A DNA stretch of 64,000 nt from Phenylobacterium hankyongense (GCF_003254505.1 NZ_QFYP01000001.1:2712001-2776000); one strand, 5' to 3'. Counted from the first letter of the stretch, positions 41,753-52,493 are shown. The notes: generated by a model from the letters alone, not told the origin. Made by a program: numbers and translations.

Positions 41753-43987
41753 CTAGTAGTTGTAGCGCAGATAGACGCCGTAGGTGCGCGGCTTGGCCAT
41801 GCTGAACAGGTCGAAGCCCAGGCCCTCGATCGGGATGATGTCGCTGATGTTGGTCTCGTCGAAGATGTTGCGGCCCCAGACGCCGAACTCGTAGCGCTGG
41901 TCGGCGGTGAGCCAGCCGACGCGGGCGTTGACGAAGGTCCGGCTCCCGTCGGAGAGGCGGTCGAGGTTGCGGGTGTCGTAGAACACCTTGCTGCGATAGG
42001 TGGCGTCGGCCTCCACCCGCATCTTGCCGCCCATCATGTCCCACTCGTACTGCGCCAGGCCGTTGAGGCTGAACTTCGGGGCGTTGGGCAGGGTGTTGCC
42101 CGAGAAGTCGCCGGCGAGGGAACGGAAGTTGCGGTATTCGGCGCTGAGCGCCGAGGCGCCCAGCTGCAGGGTGAGGCCGGTGATCGGCGTGGCGGCCAGT
42201 TCGGCCTCTGCGCCGTAGATCCGCGCGCCCGAGGCGTTGGTGAAGATCTGCTCGGTGAGCGCCCCCACCAGGATCAGGTTGTAGACCTGCAAGTCTTTGT
42301 AATCGTAGTAGAAGGCCGACAGGTTGGCGCGCAGGCGGTGATCGAACCACTCGCTCTTGGCGCCGATCTCGAAGGCGTTGACCTTCTCGTCCCGATAGGG
42401 CGCGACCAGGGCCGGATCGGTGGCCTGGCCGCCGAAGAACCCGCCGCTCTTATAGCCGCGGTTGTAGGTGGCGTAGACGTTGGCGGTGTCGCTCAGCTGG
42501 TACTGCAGGCCGAGCTTGCCGGACAGCGAACCGAAGGTCTTCGAAGCGTCGACCGTGAAGAAGGTCACCGCCCCGAACTCGGCGTTGCTGGTGTAGTGGA
42601 AGGTCTTCTTGTCGTAGGAATAGCGCAGCCCGACGGTGCCGGTCAGGCGGTCTGTGAGCTTGTAGTCCACCTGGCCGAAGGCGGCGTAGCTGGTGGTGGA
42701 CTGCTTGAAGGGCCAGCCGAAGACTCCGATGGAGTTGGCGAGGTCCGCCCCGCCCGGGTTCTCGGGCGTGGGGTCCCGCGCGAGCCGCAGGATGTCGTAG
42801 TAGGAATTGGTCCAGAGGTAGTCGCGCGCGGCGTAGACGCCCAGCACCCACTTGGCGCGGCCTTCGCCGTTGGACTGCAGGCGCAGTTCCTCGCTGCCGA
42901 CCGACTGCCGCGCCAGGTAGTCGGCGGTGATCACGTCGTTGGGCCCGGCGTCGGTGTCCTCGACGTCGTTGCGGTGGGCGGTGTCGTAGCCGGTCACCGA
43001 GACCAGGCTGACGGCGCCCAGGTCCCAGGTGGCGGTCACCGCCGCGCCGAAGGTGCGGACCTTGTCCTTGCCCTGCAGGTGGTAGTCGCCCTGGTAGAGG
43101 TTGGAACTGGTGTTGGCGTAGCCGACCACGTCGGTGCACTGGCCGGAGGTGTAGAAGCCGGGCGCGCAGAAGCCGTCCGGACCGGTGGCGGCGGCGGTCT
43201 GCGGCAGGAGCGAGCGGTTGTAGGCCCAGATCGAGCCGCCCTGCGACTGGCCGTAGCGCACCTGGGCCAGCAGGCTGAAGTTCGGGCTCGGCGTGAACAG
43301 TAGCGAGCCGCGCGTGGTCCAGTGGTCCTGGTTGTTGCCGTGGTCGCCGGTCAGCCGGTTCAGCGTGTAGCCGTCGTCCCAGGTCCCCGTCGCGGCCAAC
43401 CGGAAGGCCAGCACGTCCTTGATGATCGGGCCGCCGACGCCGCCCTCGACGTTGAGGGTGTTGTAGTTGCCGTATTCCACCGAGGCGTCGGCGGAATAGG
43501 TCTGGGTGGGCTTGCGGGTGATGACGTTGATCGCCCCGCCGGTGGTGTTGCGCCCGTAGAGGGTGCCCTGCGGTCCGCGCAGCACCTCGATCCGCTCCAG
43601 GTCGAAGAACTGCCCCATCTGGGCCAGCGGTGAGCCGATGTAGACCCCGTCCACATAGATGCCGACCGCGGTGGCGGTGTTCGGATTGAAGTCGTTCAAC
43701 CCGACGCCGCGGATGAAGATCTTCGGGTTGGCGGCGTTGTCGTCGGTCTTGATCGACAGCGACGGCGACAGCCCGTTGAGGTCCAGGATGTTGTTGACGT
43801 GCTGGTCCTTCAGCTGCTGGGCGGACAGCGCGGTGATGGAGATCGGAACGTCCTGGACGTTCTCGGCCCGCTTCTGGGCGGTCACCACCAGTTCCGCGAC
43901 GGTCGGGGGCACGTCGGCCGCCCAGGCCGCAGGCGCGCCCAGTATCAGTCCGCATAGGGCGCTGGCGCCCATCAATCCCGTCTTCAT
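41753..43987 (-). CDS. TonB-dependent receptor upstream of the amidase-like gene
   Basis: 744 residues. Signal peptide MKTGLMGASALCGLILGAPA...AWA, TonB box-like VAELVVTAQKR, plug (DVPISITALSAQQLKDQHV, IEVLRGPQGTLYGRNTTGGA, NVITRKPTQTY) and a barrel ending VYLRYNY. No STN domain, so no signalling role. Sequence type is the large sphingomonad/caulobacterial receptor group often tied to hydrolase genes. Its pairing with the dimethylformamidase-like gene suggests import of an amide or a larger natural product. A short hairpin (ATAGC cttc GCTAT, 44018-44031) lies in its leader. Confidence 0.92.
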   Translation of the reverse strand: MKTGLMGASALCGLILGAPAAWAADVPPTVAELVVTAQKRAENVQDVPISITALSAQQLKDQHVNNILDLNGLSPSLSIKTDDNAANPKIFIRGVGLNDFNPNTATAVGIYVDGVYIGSPLAQMGQFFDLERIEVLRGPQGTLYGRNTTGGAINVITRKPTQTYSADASVEYGNYNTLNVEGGVGGPIIKDVLAFRLAATGTWDDGYTLNRLTGDHGNNQDHWTTRGSLLFTPSPNFSLLAQVRYGQSQGGSIWAYNRSLLPQTAAATGPDGFCAPGFYTSGQCTDVVGYANTSSNLYQGDYHLQGKDKVRTFGAAVTATWDLGAVSLVSVTGYDTAHRNDVEDTDAGPNDVITADYLARQSVGSEELRLQSNGEGRAKWVLGVYAARDYLWTNSYYDILRLARDPTPENPGGADLANSIGVFGWPFKQSTTSYAAFGQVDYKLTDRLTGTVGLRYSYDKKTFHYTSNAEFGAVTFFTVDASKTFGSLSGKLGLQYQLSDTANVYATYNRGYKSGGFFGGQATDPALVAPYRDEKVNAFEIGAKSEWFDHRLRANLSAFYYDYKDLQVYNLILVGALTEQIFTNASGARIYGAEAELAATPITGLTLQLGASALSAEYRNFRSLAGDFSGNTLPNAPKFSLNGLAQYEWDMMGGKMRVEADATYRSKVFYDTRNLDRLSDGSRTFVNARVGWLTADQRYEFGVWGRNIFDETNISDIIPIEGLGFDLFSMAKPRTYGVYLRYNY

Positions 43988-44117
43988 GGCACAGTCCCCG
44001 TCAACCAGACGAAAACGATAGCCTTCGCTATGCGTTAGGCAACGGTAAAAAGTTGGCTGGCGGCCGCGTCAGAAAAGATCCGTGGCCGGTGCGCTTCGGA
44101 GCCATGCTTCCCGGGCC

Positions 44118-45080
44118 TCAGCCGAACGAGACCGCCATGACCCGGATGATGGCGGGGCCGATCAGGATGATGAACAGCGGCGGCAGGACGAAAATGATCA
44201 TCGGCACGGTGAGGATGGCCGGCAGGCGGGCGGCCTTCTCCTCGGCCTTCATCATGCGGGTGTCGCGGAACTCGGACGCCAGCACCCGCAGGGACTGGGC
44301 CAGCGGCGTGCCGTACTTCTCGGTCTGCACCAGCGTGTTGACCAGGCCGCGCACCTGCGGCGTGGCCACCCGCCGCGAGAAGTTGAGGAGCGCCTCGCGC
44401 CGGTCCGGCAGGAAGCCCAGCTCAATGCCGGTGAGGCCGAGCTCGTCGGCCAGCTCCGGAGCGCCCGGCCCGATCTCGCGGCCGACGCGGGTGACCGCCG
44501 CATCGAGGCTGAGGCCCGCCTCGGCGCAGATCACGAACAGGTCGAGCGCGTCCGGCAGCGCCTTCTGGATCTTCAGGCGGCGCTTCTGGATGGCGTTCTT
44601 CAGCATCATGGTCGGCAGGTAGGCGCCGAGCCCCATCGCCCCGACCCCGATCAGCAGGTGGGTCGTGCCGCTGAGCTTGGTCAGGACGAACGGCGCCAGC
44701 AGATAGCCGGCGACCGCCACGATCAGGGGACTCGCCAGGCGCAGCGCCAGGAAGACCGCGGTGGCGTCTGCCGACCGCCAGCCGGCCTGGGTCAGCAGGT
44801 CCGCCGCCTCCTTGGCGTCGCGGCCGCGGCTGAGCTTCAGCCGCTCGACCAACTGCCGGGCAAGGCCGATTGAGCGGGTGCGTTCCGCCCGGCGGGGCGT
44901 GAGCAGTGCGGTGCGGAGCTCGCGCCGGCGCTTGGCGTGGCTGCGGGCCCGCGCGCCGACCAGGTCCTTGGGCGACAGCGCCCTGAGCACCGCCAGGATG
45001 GTGAGGAAGTTGGCGAAACCCACGGCCAGCGCCACCGGCAGGGCCGCGGGACTGCTCTGCATGAAATCGGGGGGCGTCAT
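44118..45080 (-). CDS. cpaH: Tad pilus inner-membrane platform protein TadC (CpaH)
   Basis: 320 residues, type II secretion F domain. Membrane helices at the N-terminus, mid-protein and C-terminus (VPMIIFVLPPLFIILIGPAII), and the cytoplasmic F domain with ALPDALDLFVICAEAGLSLDAA and LVQTEKYGTPLAQSLRVLASEFR. With TadB it forms the platform on which the CpaF ATPase assembles PilA. Last gene of the pilus operon; its start overlaps the tadB stop by 4 nt. Confidence 0.93.
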   Translation of the reverse strand: MTPPDFMQSSPAALPVALAVGFANFLTILAVLRALSPKDLVGARARSHAKRRRELRTALLTPRRAERTRSIGLARQLVERLKLSRGRDAKEAADLLTQAGWRSADATAVFLALRLASPLIVAVAGYLLAPFVLTKLSGTTHLLIGVGAMGLGAYLPTMMLKNAIQKRRLKIQKALPDALDLFVICAEAGLSLDAAVTRVGREIGPGAPELADELGLTGIELGFLPDRREALLNFSRRVATPQVRGLVNTLVQTEKYGTPLAQSLRVLASEFRDTRMMKAEEKAARLPAILTVPMIIFVLPPLFIILIGPAIIRVMAVSFG

Positions 45081-46035
45081 ATCTCGAACTTCACCATCTG
45101 GCGCATGATCAGGGAGCCGGAGACCAGGCTGGCGACGCCGCCGCCCAGCATCAGGCGGCCCAGCGGCTGGGTGAACAGCACGCTCAGGTAGTCGCGGTTC
45201 ACCACCGACATCAGGATCGCCATGACGAAGGGCAGCGAGCCGATGATCAGGGCGCTGGCCGTGGCCTCCGAGGACATGGCGCGGATCTTCAGCCGCATCT
45301 GCTGGCGGCGGCGCAGGATCTGCTCCAGGTTCTCCAGGGTCTCGGCGAGGTTGCCGCCGGTCTCGCGCTGGACCGACAGGCTGATGACCAGGAAGTTGAA
45401 CTCCGGCAGGCCGACCCGGCGGGCCGCCTGCCACATGGCGTCCTCCACCGGCATGCCCAGCCGGATCTGGTCGGCGACGGTGCGGAACTCACCGCCGACG
45501 GGCTCGGAGATCTCCTGGCCCACCACCGCGATGGTCTCGGTCACCGGCAGGCCGGCCCGCAGGCCGCGGACGATCAGGCCGATGGCCTCGGCGAACACCT
45601 TCAGGAACTTGCCGCGCCGGCGCGCCATCAGGAAGCTCACCGCCACGTGCGGCAGGAATAGCCCGTCGGCTGCGGCCGCCAGCAGGGCGAACAGTGGCGA
45701 GGCGCCGAACATCAGCGCCGCGACGCCGACTGCGGCCATGATGATCCCGGAGACGGCGGCGTACTGGCCGATGCTGATCGGCTTGCCGGTGGCCGCCAGG
45801 CGGGCGCGCAGCACGGCCGGACGCGGCACGAAGCGCTGGGCCAGGGTGTCGAGCCGGGACTGGCCGGCCCGTTGCAGGCGCGGCGCGGCGGCCCCCTTGG
45901 GACCGGGGGCGCGGCCATGTCCCAGCGCGCGAGCCCGCTTGACCAGCTGGCGCTTGCCCGACGCGCCGGGGCCCAGGGCCGCCAGCGCCAACAGCACGAC
46001 CGCGCCCAGCAGGACGGGGAGGAGCAGGGCGAGCA

Positions 46036-46039
<4 letters not shown>
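45077..46039 (-). CDS. cpaG: Tad pilus inner-membrane platform protein TadB (CpaG)
   Basis: 320 residues, type II secretion F domain. N-terminal helix MLALLLPVLLGAVVLLALAAL, a pair of central helices, the F domain (FAEAIGLIVRGLRAGLPVTETI, QRETGGNLAETLENLEQILRRR) and two C-terminal helices. Same size as its partner TadC. The start overlaps the cpaF stop by 4 nt. Confidence 0.93.
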
Positions 46040-47463
<1,424 letters not shown>

Positions 47464-47466
47464 GGC

Positions 47467-48678
47467 TTACTTCCCCAGCACGCGGGTGAACCAGGAGGAC
47501 TTCTCGGCGGCGGCCGCCGCCGTCGCGGCGCCGGCGAAGCGGCCGACCAACCGCCGCAACTCGGTCGCCGCGGGGCCGGGCCGCGCGACGGAGAGCAGCG
47601 ACTTGCCCTGCTCGGCGGCGGCGGCGGCGGCCTTGGCGTCGAACGGCACGGCGAAATCCAGTGCACGGCCGGCGGCGCGCTCGAACTCCGAGCGGGGAAC
47701 CTCGCCGGCCACGCCGCCCACGCGGTTGCCGATCAGCAGAACCTCGCCGTCGGGGCGGGTCGCGGCCAGCAGCTTCAGCAGCCGCTGGGCGTCGCGCATG
47801 GCCGGCAGGCTGAGGTCGGTGACCACGCCCACCACGTCGGCCTGCGCCAGGGCGGCGCGGCTCAGGGCGTCGAGCCGGCGGGGCGTGTCGATGACGATCA
47901 CGTCGGCGCCTTCGGAAAGCGTCGCCACCAGGGCCTCCAGCCCCTCGGGTCCGACATCGATCTGCGCCTCCAGGGACTCCTCCGCGCCGAGGATCCGCAA
48001 GCGCTCGCCCGCCGGACTGACGGCCGAGCCGATCAGCAGGCTGTCGATCCGTTCGGGGTGGGACAGCAGTTCGCGCAGGCCGCGTCCGGTCTCCAGGTCC
48101 AGGCTCAGCGCCGCGGCGCCGAACTGCAGGTCGAGGTCCAGCAGCACCGTGCGCAACTGCTGTTCGTGGGCCAGGCCCCAGGCCAGCGACACGGCCAGGC
48201 TGGTGGCGCCGACGCCCCCGCGGGCCCCGATCAGCGCCACGGTCCGGCTGGGCCGTGAGGTCGGCGCGGGCCGTTCGCTGCGCTCGGCGCGCCGCAGGGC
48301 CTCCGCCAGCGCCTCGGCCGACAGCGGCTTCACCAGGTAGTCGCTGACGCCCAGCTGCATCAGGGCGCGATAGAGGGAGATGTCGTTCACCATGCCGATG
48401 GCGACGACGCGGGTGTGGGCGTCGCAGAACTCCGCCAGCCCGTCCATGGCCGCCAGCACGTCGTCGCAGTCGCTGACGTCGACCAGCAGGATCGCCGGGG
48501 CCGGCGAAGTCTCCAGGTAGGCGCGGGCGGCCGCGACCCCGCCCTCGCGGACGCGGCCCGGCGGCCAGCCGAACTGGGCCGCGGCTTGGCGCACCCCTTC
48601 GCGGGTCACGTCATCCGCCACCAAGGCGAGGAAGTCCGGCGCCGCCTGGCCGGTCTGCGCGATGAGGGGGAGGGCCAT
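47467..48678 (-). CDS. cpaE: Pilus localisation ATPase-like protein CpaE (TadZ)
   Basis: 403 residues. N-terminal atypical receiver domain (ILLVDVSDCDDVLAAMDGLAEF, MQLGVSDYLVKPLSAEALAEAL) followed by a MinD/ParA-like domain starting VALIGARGGVGATSLAVSLAW, where the deviant Walker A has Ala in place of the second Lys, as usual for CpaE. Then VLLDLDLQFGAAALSLDLE and DVIVIDTPRRLDALSR. It places the pilus machine at the pole in Caulobacter. The TipN-like gene at 60.7 kb belongs to the same polarity theme. Confidence 0.93.
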   Translation of the reverse strand: MALPLIAQTGQAAPDFLALVADDVTREGVRQAAAQFGWPPGRVREGGVAAARAYLETSPAPAILLVDVSDCDDVLAAMDGLAEFCDAHTRVVAIGMVNDISLYRALMQLGVSDYLVKPLSAEALAEALRRAERSERPAPTSRPSRTVALIGARGGVGATSLAVSLAWGLAHEQQLRTVLLDLDLQFGAAALSLDLETGRGLRELLSHPERIDSLLIGSAVSPAGERLRILGAEESLEAQIDVGPEGLEALVATLSEGADVIVIDTPRRLDALSRAALAQADVVGVVTDLSLPAMRDAQRLLKLLAATRPDGEVLLIGNRVGGVAGEVPRSEFERAAGRALDFAVPFDAKAAAAAAEQGKSLLSVARPGPAATELRRLVGRFAGAATAAAAAEKSSWFTRVLGK

Positions 48679-48679
48679 G

Positions 48680-49042
48680 TCAGCGGGCCTCCGTGGCTGC
48701 GCCGGGACCCGAGCCGGAGGCGGCGGCGGCGCCGAGCGGCTTCACCTGGCCGAGGCGATGGCGCTGAGCGGCGGCGAGGGCGCCGTCTCCCGAGGGATCG
48801 GCCAGCGGCGCGCCGCGCTCGAGGTCGCGCGGGTCGGCCACCATCAGGCGCAGGTTGATGGCGTTGGCGCAGCCGAACCGGGGCATGGTCAGCGGATCGG
48901 CGACGCGGGAGGGCGCGGGGTCGGCGCAGGGATCGGGCACGGCCGGGACCGCGGTCTGCGCCGGCTTCGGCGCGGCGCTGGCGGAACAGGCGCTGGAGGC
49001 GGCGGCGAGAATGGCGATCGCAAGCAGGAGGGTTTGGCGCAT
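48680..49042 (-). CDS. cpaD: Short CpaD-like pilus lipoprotein
   Basis: 120 residues. Signal sequence with a Cys at position 19 (AILAAASSAC) and a C-terminal half matching the CpaD/TadD-type pattern FGCANAINLRLMVADPRDLERGAP and AAQRHRLGQ. Full CpaD proteins are about 200 or more residues; the N-terminal half is missing here, leaving mainly the C-terminal motif. Position between cpaC and cpaE agrees with CpaD. The gene is intact, so this looks like a reduced form rather than a broken one. Confidence 0.75.
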   Translation of the reverse strand: MRQTLLLAIAILAAASSACSASAAPKPAQTAVPAVPDPCADPAPSRVADPLTMPRFGCANAINLRLMVADPRDLERGAPLADPSGDGALAAAQRHRLGQVKPLGAAAASGSGPGAATEAR

Positions 49043-49048
49043 GGCGGT

Positions 49049-50431
49049 CTAGCCCTTGATCTTGGCGGCAGGGATGGGGGGCGCCGGCGCGGCTGCGACG
49101 GTGGCTGCGGTCTCGACGGCGGCGGCCTGAACGGTGGACTTGAAGAGATCCGTCGGGGTGGCGAGCTTCTGGCTCACCGGCTTCACCAGGTAGGGCGTGA
49201 CGATGATCACCAGCTCGGACTCGTTCTTCTGGAACTGCTTGGAGCGGAACAGAGCGCCGAGGATCGGCGCGTCGCCGAGGGCGGGGAACTTCCTGACGTT
49301 CTGGGTGACGGTGTTCTGCAGCAGGCCGCCGATGGCGAAGCTCTGACCGCTGGCCAGGTCCACCGTGGTCTCGGCGCGGCGGGTGGTGAGCGCCGGCACC
49401 GTGATGCCATTGAGGGTGATGGCGCCGGCGTCGGAGAGCTGGCTGACCTCGGGCCGTACGTTCAGGGTGATGCGGCCGCCGTCCAGGATGGTGGCCACGA
49501 AGTCCAGGCTGACGCCGTACTTCTTGTACTCGATGGTGACCTGGTTCTGGCTGCCGGGTTGGGGCACCGGGATCGGGTACTCGCCGCCCGCCAGGAAGCT
49601 CGCCGGCTCGCCGCTGACCGCCGTCAGGTTGGGCTCGGCCAGGATGCTGACCAGGCCCTTCTGGTTCAGGGCGTCGATCAGCACGTTGATGTCGGTCGCG
49701 CCCTTGCTGTAGCCGGCGAAGAGGTTGTTGGCCCCGTTCTGGCGGCCGATGATCTTGCGCGGCGTGTCCTGGGTGAACACCGGATTGCCGGTGACCAGCC
49801 CCAGCACGCCCTGGCCGATGGGGGCGAAGCTTTCCCAGTTGAAGCCGAGGATCTCGTTGGCCTGGTGGGAGACCTCCGCCACGCGGACCCGCAGGTTGAT
49901 CTGGTTGGGGGCCTCGACGGTCAGCCGGTTGATGAGGTGGGCGGCCCGGTCCTTTTCGTCGCCCTGCACGAACTGGGCGGCGATGCGCAGGATGTCCGCG
50001 CCTTCGGAGGCCGAGGCGACCTTGCCGGTCAGCACCAGGGAATCGTTGGCGCTGGACACCTCGACCTGGCTGTTGGGGGCCTGGCGCTTCAGTACGTCGC
50101 GCAGGCGGGCCTCGTCGAAGCCCACGGTCACGCCGAGGTTGGCGATCATCTGCTCGTGCGCGTCGATGGCGAACAGGCTGGTGGCGCCGGACCCCTTGCC
50201 GATCACGTAGATCAGCGTCGGCGACTTCACCTGCACGTCCGCCACCTTGGGATCGGCGATGAAGACCGTGGCCGCCGCCCGATCGAGACGGATCAGCCGG
50301 CCCTTGCCGACTTCGAGCGTGAGCTGGCTGGCGGCCCCGCCCACGACCTCGGACGCGGCGTGCGCGGCGGTCGGGGCGTAGGCGCCGAAGGAAAGCGCCA
50401 GGGCGGCGGAGAGGGCGGCGAAGGTCTTCAT
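49049..50431 (-). CDS. cpaC: Tad pilus outer-membrane secretin CpaC (RcpA)
   Basis: 460 residues. Signal peptide MKTFAALSAALALSFGAYAPTAAHA. An N-terminal pilus/BON-like region (LTLEVGKGRLIRLDRAAATVFIADPKVADV, then VEVSSANDSLVLTGKV), and the secretin domain (INLRVRVAEVSHQANEILGF, LAEPNLTAVSGEPASFLAGGEYPIP, RRAETTVDLASGQSFAIGGLLQ, VRKFPALGDAPILGALFRS). Forms the outer-membrane gate for the Flp pilus. The start overlaps the cpaB stop by 4 nt. Confidence 0.95.
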   Translation of the reverse strand: MKTFAALSAALALSFGAYAPTAAHAASEVVGGAASQLTLEVGKGRLIRLDRAAATVFIADPKVADVQVKSPTLIYVIGKGSGATSLFAIDAHEQMIANLGVTVGFDEARLRDVLKRQAPNSQVEVSSANDSLVLTGKVASASEGADILRIAAQFVQGDEKDRAAHLINRLTVEAPNQINLRVRVAEVSHQANEILGFNWESFAPIGQGVLGLVTGNPVFTQDTPRKIIGRQNGANNLFAGYSKGATDINVLIDALNQKGLVSILAEPNLTAVSGEPASFLAGGEYPIPVPQPGSQNQVTIEYKKYGVSLDFVATILDGGRITLNVRPEVSQLSDAGAITLNGITVPALTTRRAETTVDLASGQSFAIGGLLQNTVTQNVRKFPALGDAPILGALFRSKQFQKNESELVIIVTPYLVKPVSQKLATPTDLFKSTVQAAAVETAATVAAAPAPPIPAAKIKG

Positions 50432-51315
50432 GGAGCGGCTCCTGCGCTGCTGGCCTGGCTGCCGCGGATCACCACGACGGACGGCGCGGCGGCCGCGCGC
50501 GGCGCGCGGATGGGGTGCGTCGCCGGCGCGGCGGCCGGGCGGGCGGCGGCCACCTGGGTCGCCTCATTGTCCCAGGTCCGCGTCACGGTGTTCCCGGACG
50601 CCGGCGCGTCGGCCGGCGTGGCGAGGCTGCGCAGGCTGAGGGAAAGTTTGCCGAGCTCGCCGACCAAGGTGACGATCTCGGCCTGTTTGGGGGTGACCTC
50701 CAGGGTGGCGGTCTGGGGGATGAGGACGTCCTTCTTCTCGTTGGCGACCCGTTGGTCGACGCCGACCACGCGCACGTCGCTGAGCACGGTCTCGCTGACG
50801 AAGCGCTTGGCCGCGCCCGCACCGCCGTCCACGCCGCGGCTGAGGATCAGGTCCACCCGGTCGCCGGGGAAGACGAAGCCGGCGACGCCGGTGCTGGCGC
50901 CGACATTGACCGTCACGGCGCGGTAGCCCGGCTTCAGCACCGCGGCCAGGAAGCTGCGGTCGCCGGGCTGGACGACACGCGCGGCGCTGAGCGGCTCGCC
51001 GGGCGCGAGGTCGGTGCGCGCGACGGCGCCCGCCATCTGCTCGGGGGTCGTGCCGGCGCTGGTGAAGTAGCCCGCCGTGGAGGCGTCGGCCGGCCAGGCC
51101 TGCCAGCGCACCTGGGCGGCCTTGAGGATGGTTCCCGCCGGCAGGGCCTGGGCGGCCACGAGCACGCGGCTGGCCGCCGGCGCGACGGTCTGGGCGCGGG
51201 CGCTGTCGCGGGCGTGCTTCAGCTGGCCCTGGAGCCATTGCTGGGTGAGGACCACGGTCGCCCCCGAGAGGAGGATCGCCAGGCCCAGGAACGTGAGACG
51301 ACGGGTCGAGAGCAC
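50428..51315 (-). CDS. cpaB: Pilus assembly protein CpaB (RcpC)
   Basis: 295 residues, GTG start. N-terminal membrane anchor LTFLGLAILLSGATVVLTQQWL, then SAF and RcpC/CpaB domains: VLVAAQALPAGTILKAAQV, LAPGEPLSAARVV, LKPGYRAVTVNVGASTGVAGFVFPGDRVDLIL. A low-complexity Ala/Pro tail follows residue 255. Thought to link the secretin to the inner-membrane parts. Confidence 0.92.
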   Translation of the reverse strand: MLSTRRLTFLGLAILLSGATVVLTQQWLQGQLKHARDSARAQTVAPAASRVLVAAQALPAGTILKAAQVRWQAWPADASTAGYFTSAGTTPEQMAGAVARTDLAPGEPLSAARVVQPGDRSFLAAVLKPGYRAVTVNVGASTGVAGFVFPGDRVDLILSRGVDGGAGAAKRFVSETVLSDVRVVGVDQRVANEKKDVLIPQTATLEVTPKQAEIVTLVGELGKLSLSLRSLATPADAPASGNTVTRTWDNEATQVAAARPAAAPATHPIRAPRAAAAPSVVVIRGSQASSAGAAP

Positions 51316-51327
51316 GCGGGCTTCCTC

Positions 51328-51825
51328 CTAGAGGTTGGACGTCAGGTGCAGGGCGAGGACCCAGGCGCCGCCGGCGGCGATGGGAACCCCGAAGGGCATC
51401 GGCTGGCCGAGGCCGGCCGTGGCGCCGTCCGCCCACGCCGGGCGGGGCATCAGCCGGCGCAGCGGGCTCAGCATCAGGCCGGCCAGGGCGGCGCCGGTGA
51501 TCGAGGTCACCAGGGCGAAGTCGGAGAAGTGCCCGGGGCCCGCCCACAGGGTGACCGCCGCGGCGAGCTTGACGTCGCCGCCGCCGACCCAGCCGCGGGC
51601 GAAGAGCGCGGCGCCCACGCCGAGCACCAGCACGCCCACCGCGAGCCCGGCCACCCACGGGCCGAACGGCAAGCCGAAGCCGGCGAGCGCATAGCCGGCG
51701 GCCACCAGGGCGCAGACGCGATTGGGGATCAGATAGCGGGTGAAATCACTTGCCGCCGCCCAGGCGAGGGCGACGGCCGTGACGATCAGGCCAAGCGCGA
51801 CCGATGCGTGTTCGATGGTGATCAT
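51328..51825 (-). CDS. cpaA: Prepilin peptidase CpaA (TadV)
   Basis: 165 residues, about six membrane helices. Aspartic peptidase A24 motifs: the first Asp in AAASDFTRYLIPNR and the second in GGGDVKLAAAVTLWAGP (GxGD class). No N-methylation domain, as normal for CpaA/TadV. It cuts the leader of PilA and probably the TadE-type pseudopilins. The 153 nt between pilA and cpaA contains no gene and may hold a second promoter for cpaA-cpaH. Confidence 0.92.
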   Translation of the reverse strand: MITIEHASVALGLIVTAVALAWAAASDFTRYLIPNRVCALVAAGYALAGFGLPFGPWVAGLAVGVLVLGVGAALFARGWVGGGDVKLAAAVTLWAGPGHFSDFALVTSITGAALAGLMLSPLRRLMPRPAWADGATAGLGQPMPFGVPIAAGGAWVLALHLTSNL

Positions 51826-51978
51826 CGGCCGCTTGGACTTTCCTGGTCTGTGGAGATCCAGGAGGTCCGAGCCGGTGTTCGAGCTCAGACCAACCCTGGG
51901 AAGTTACTCCGCGACGCCGGCGCTCATCTGTCGAAAATTCGGATAGGGCGCCGTCGCGCGTAAACGTCGACGTCAGGC

Positions 51979-52164
51979 TTAGGCGGCCGGGACGGTCGGG
52001 GTGGCGAGGCCGTCGTTCACGGCGTTGAACTTGGCGGACAGGTTCGTATTGATCTTCGGCAGGGCGACGATCATCGCGAGCGCGATGAAGGCGGCGATCA
52101 AGCCGTATTCGATGGCGGTGGCGCCACGACGATCTTGCGAGAGCTTGCGGGTCAGTTTGATCAT
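51979..52164 (-). CDS. pilA: Flp/Fap-type major pilin PilA
   Basis: 61 residues. Short basic leader MIKLTRKLSQDRRG, cleavage expected after Gly14, then ATAIEYGLIAAFIALAMIV with the conserved Glu5-Tyr6 of mature Flp pilins, and a short C-terminal tail (KFNAVNDGLATPTVPAA). It makes the adhesive, retractable Tad pilus. The following cpaA is 153 nt away, consistent with separate high-level expression of the pilin. Confidence 0.95.
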   Translation of the reverse strand: MIKLTRKLSQDRRGATAIEYGLIAAFIALAMIVALPKINTNLSAKFNAVNDGLATPTVPAA

Positions 52165-52493
52165 TTTGATAGATCCTTGGTTGATCTGAGAAAACGACCA
52201 GGACTGTTCCTAAAAACGTGTGTCCATGTCGTCTGCACGGATAGGTAATCCAAAGGTTAACCAAGCACAATAGTGGCAGCCTGCGACATGTAGACACTAG
52301 GATAAACAAGCTTAACCTTAAGGACGTGGCCAAAGATGACGAGTAGTCATGTTGTCGATGACCCAAATTGGGGCGGCCGAACTTACGGTGTATTTCAGGA
52401 GTTATTGAAAATCGTTCGCCGGTTATCCGATCGCTTGGATCGGAGCCTCCGGCGGAAGCGGGCGGCCGTCGAGCGGCCGCCGGATCGCCTTAA
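52165..52493. promoter_or_regulatory. pilA promoter and leader region, plus tadG 3' hairpin
   Basis: 329 nt without a gene. It is clearly AT-richer than the rest of the window. It holds TTAACC motifs on the plus strand at 52258-52263 (TAAT-n7-TTAACC, a degenerate form of the CtrA site TTAA-n7-TTAA) and 52313-52318 (TTAACCTTAAGG). CtrA control of pilA is known in Caulobacter; here it is inference. A hairpin GGCGGCCG/CGGCCGCC at 52461-52481 lies just after the TadG-like gene and may end that transcript. Confidence 0.5.

Noticed and set aside
44018..44031. Hairpin ATAGC-cttc-GCTAT upstream of the third receptor as a riboswitch
   Set aside because: Five base pairs only and no conserved aptamer core that I recognise.
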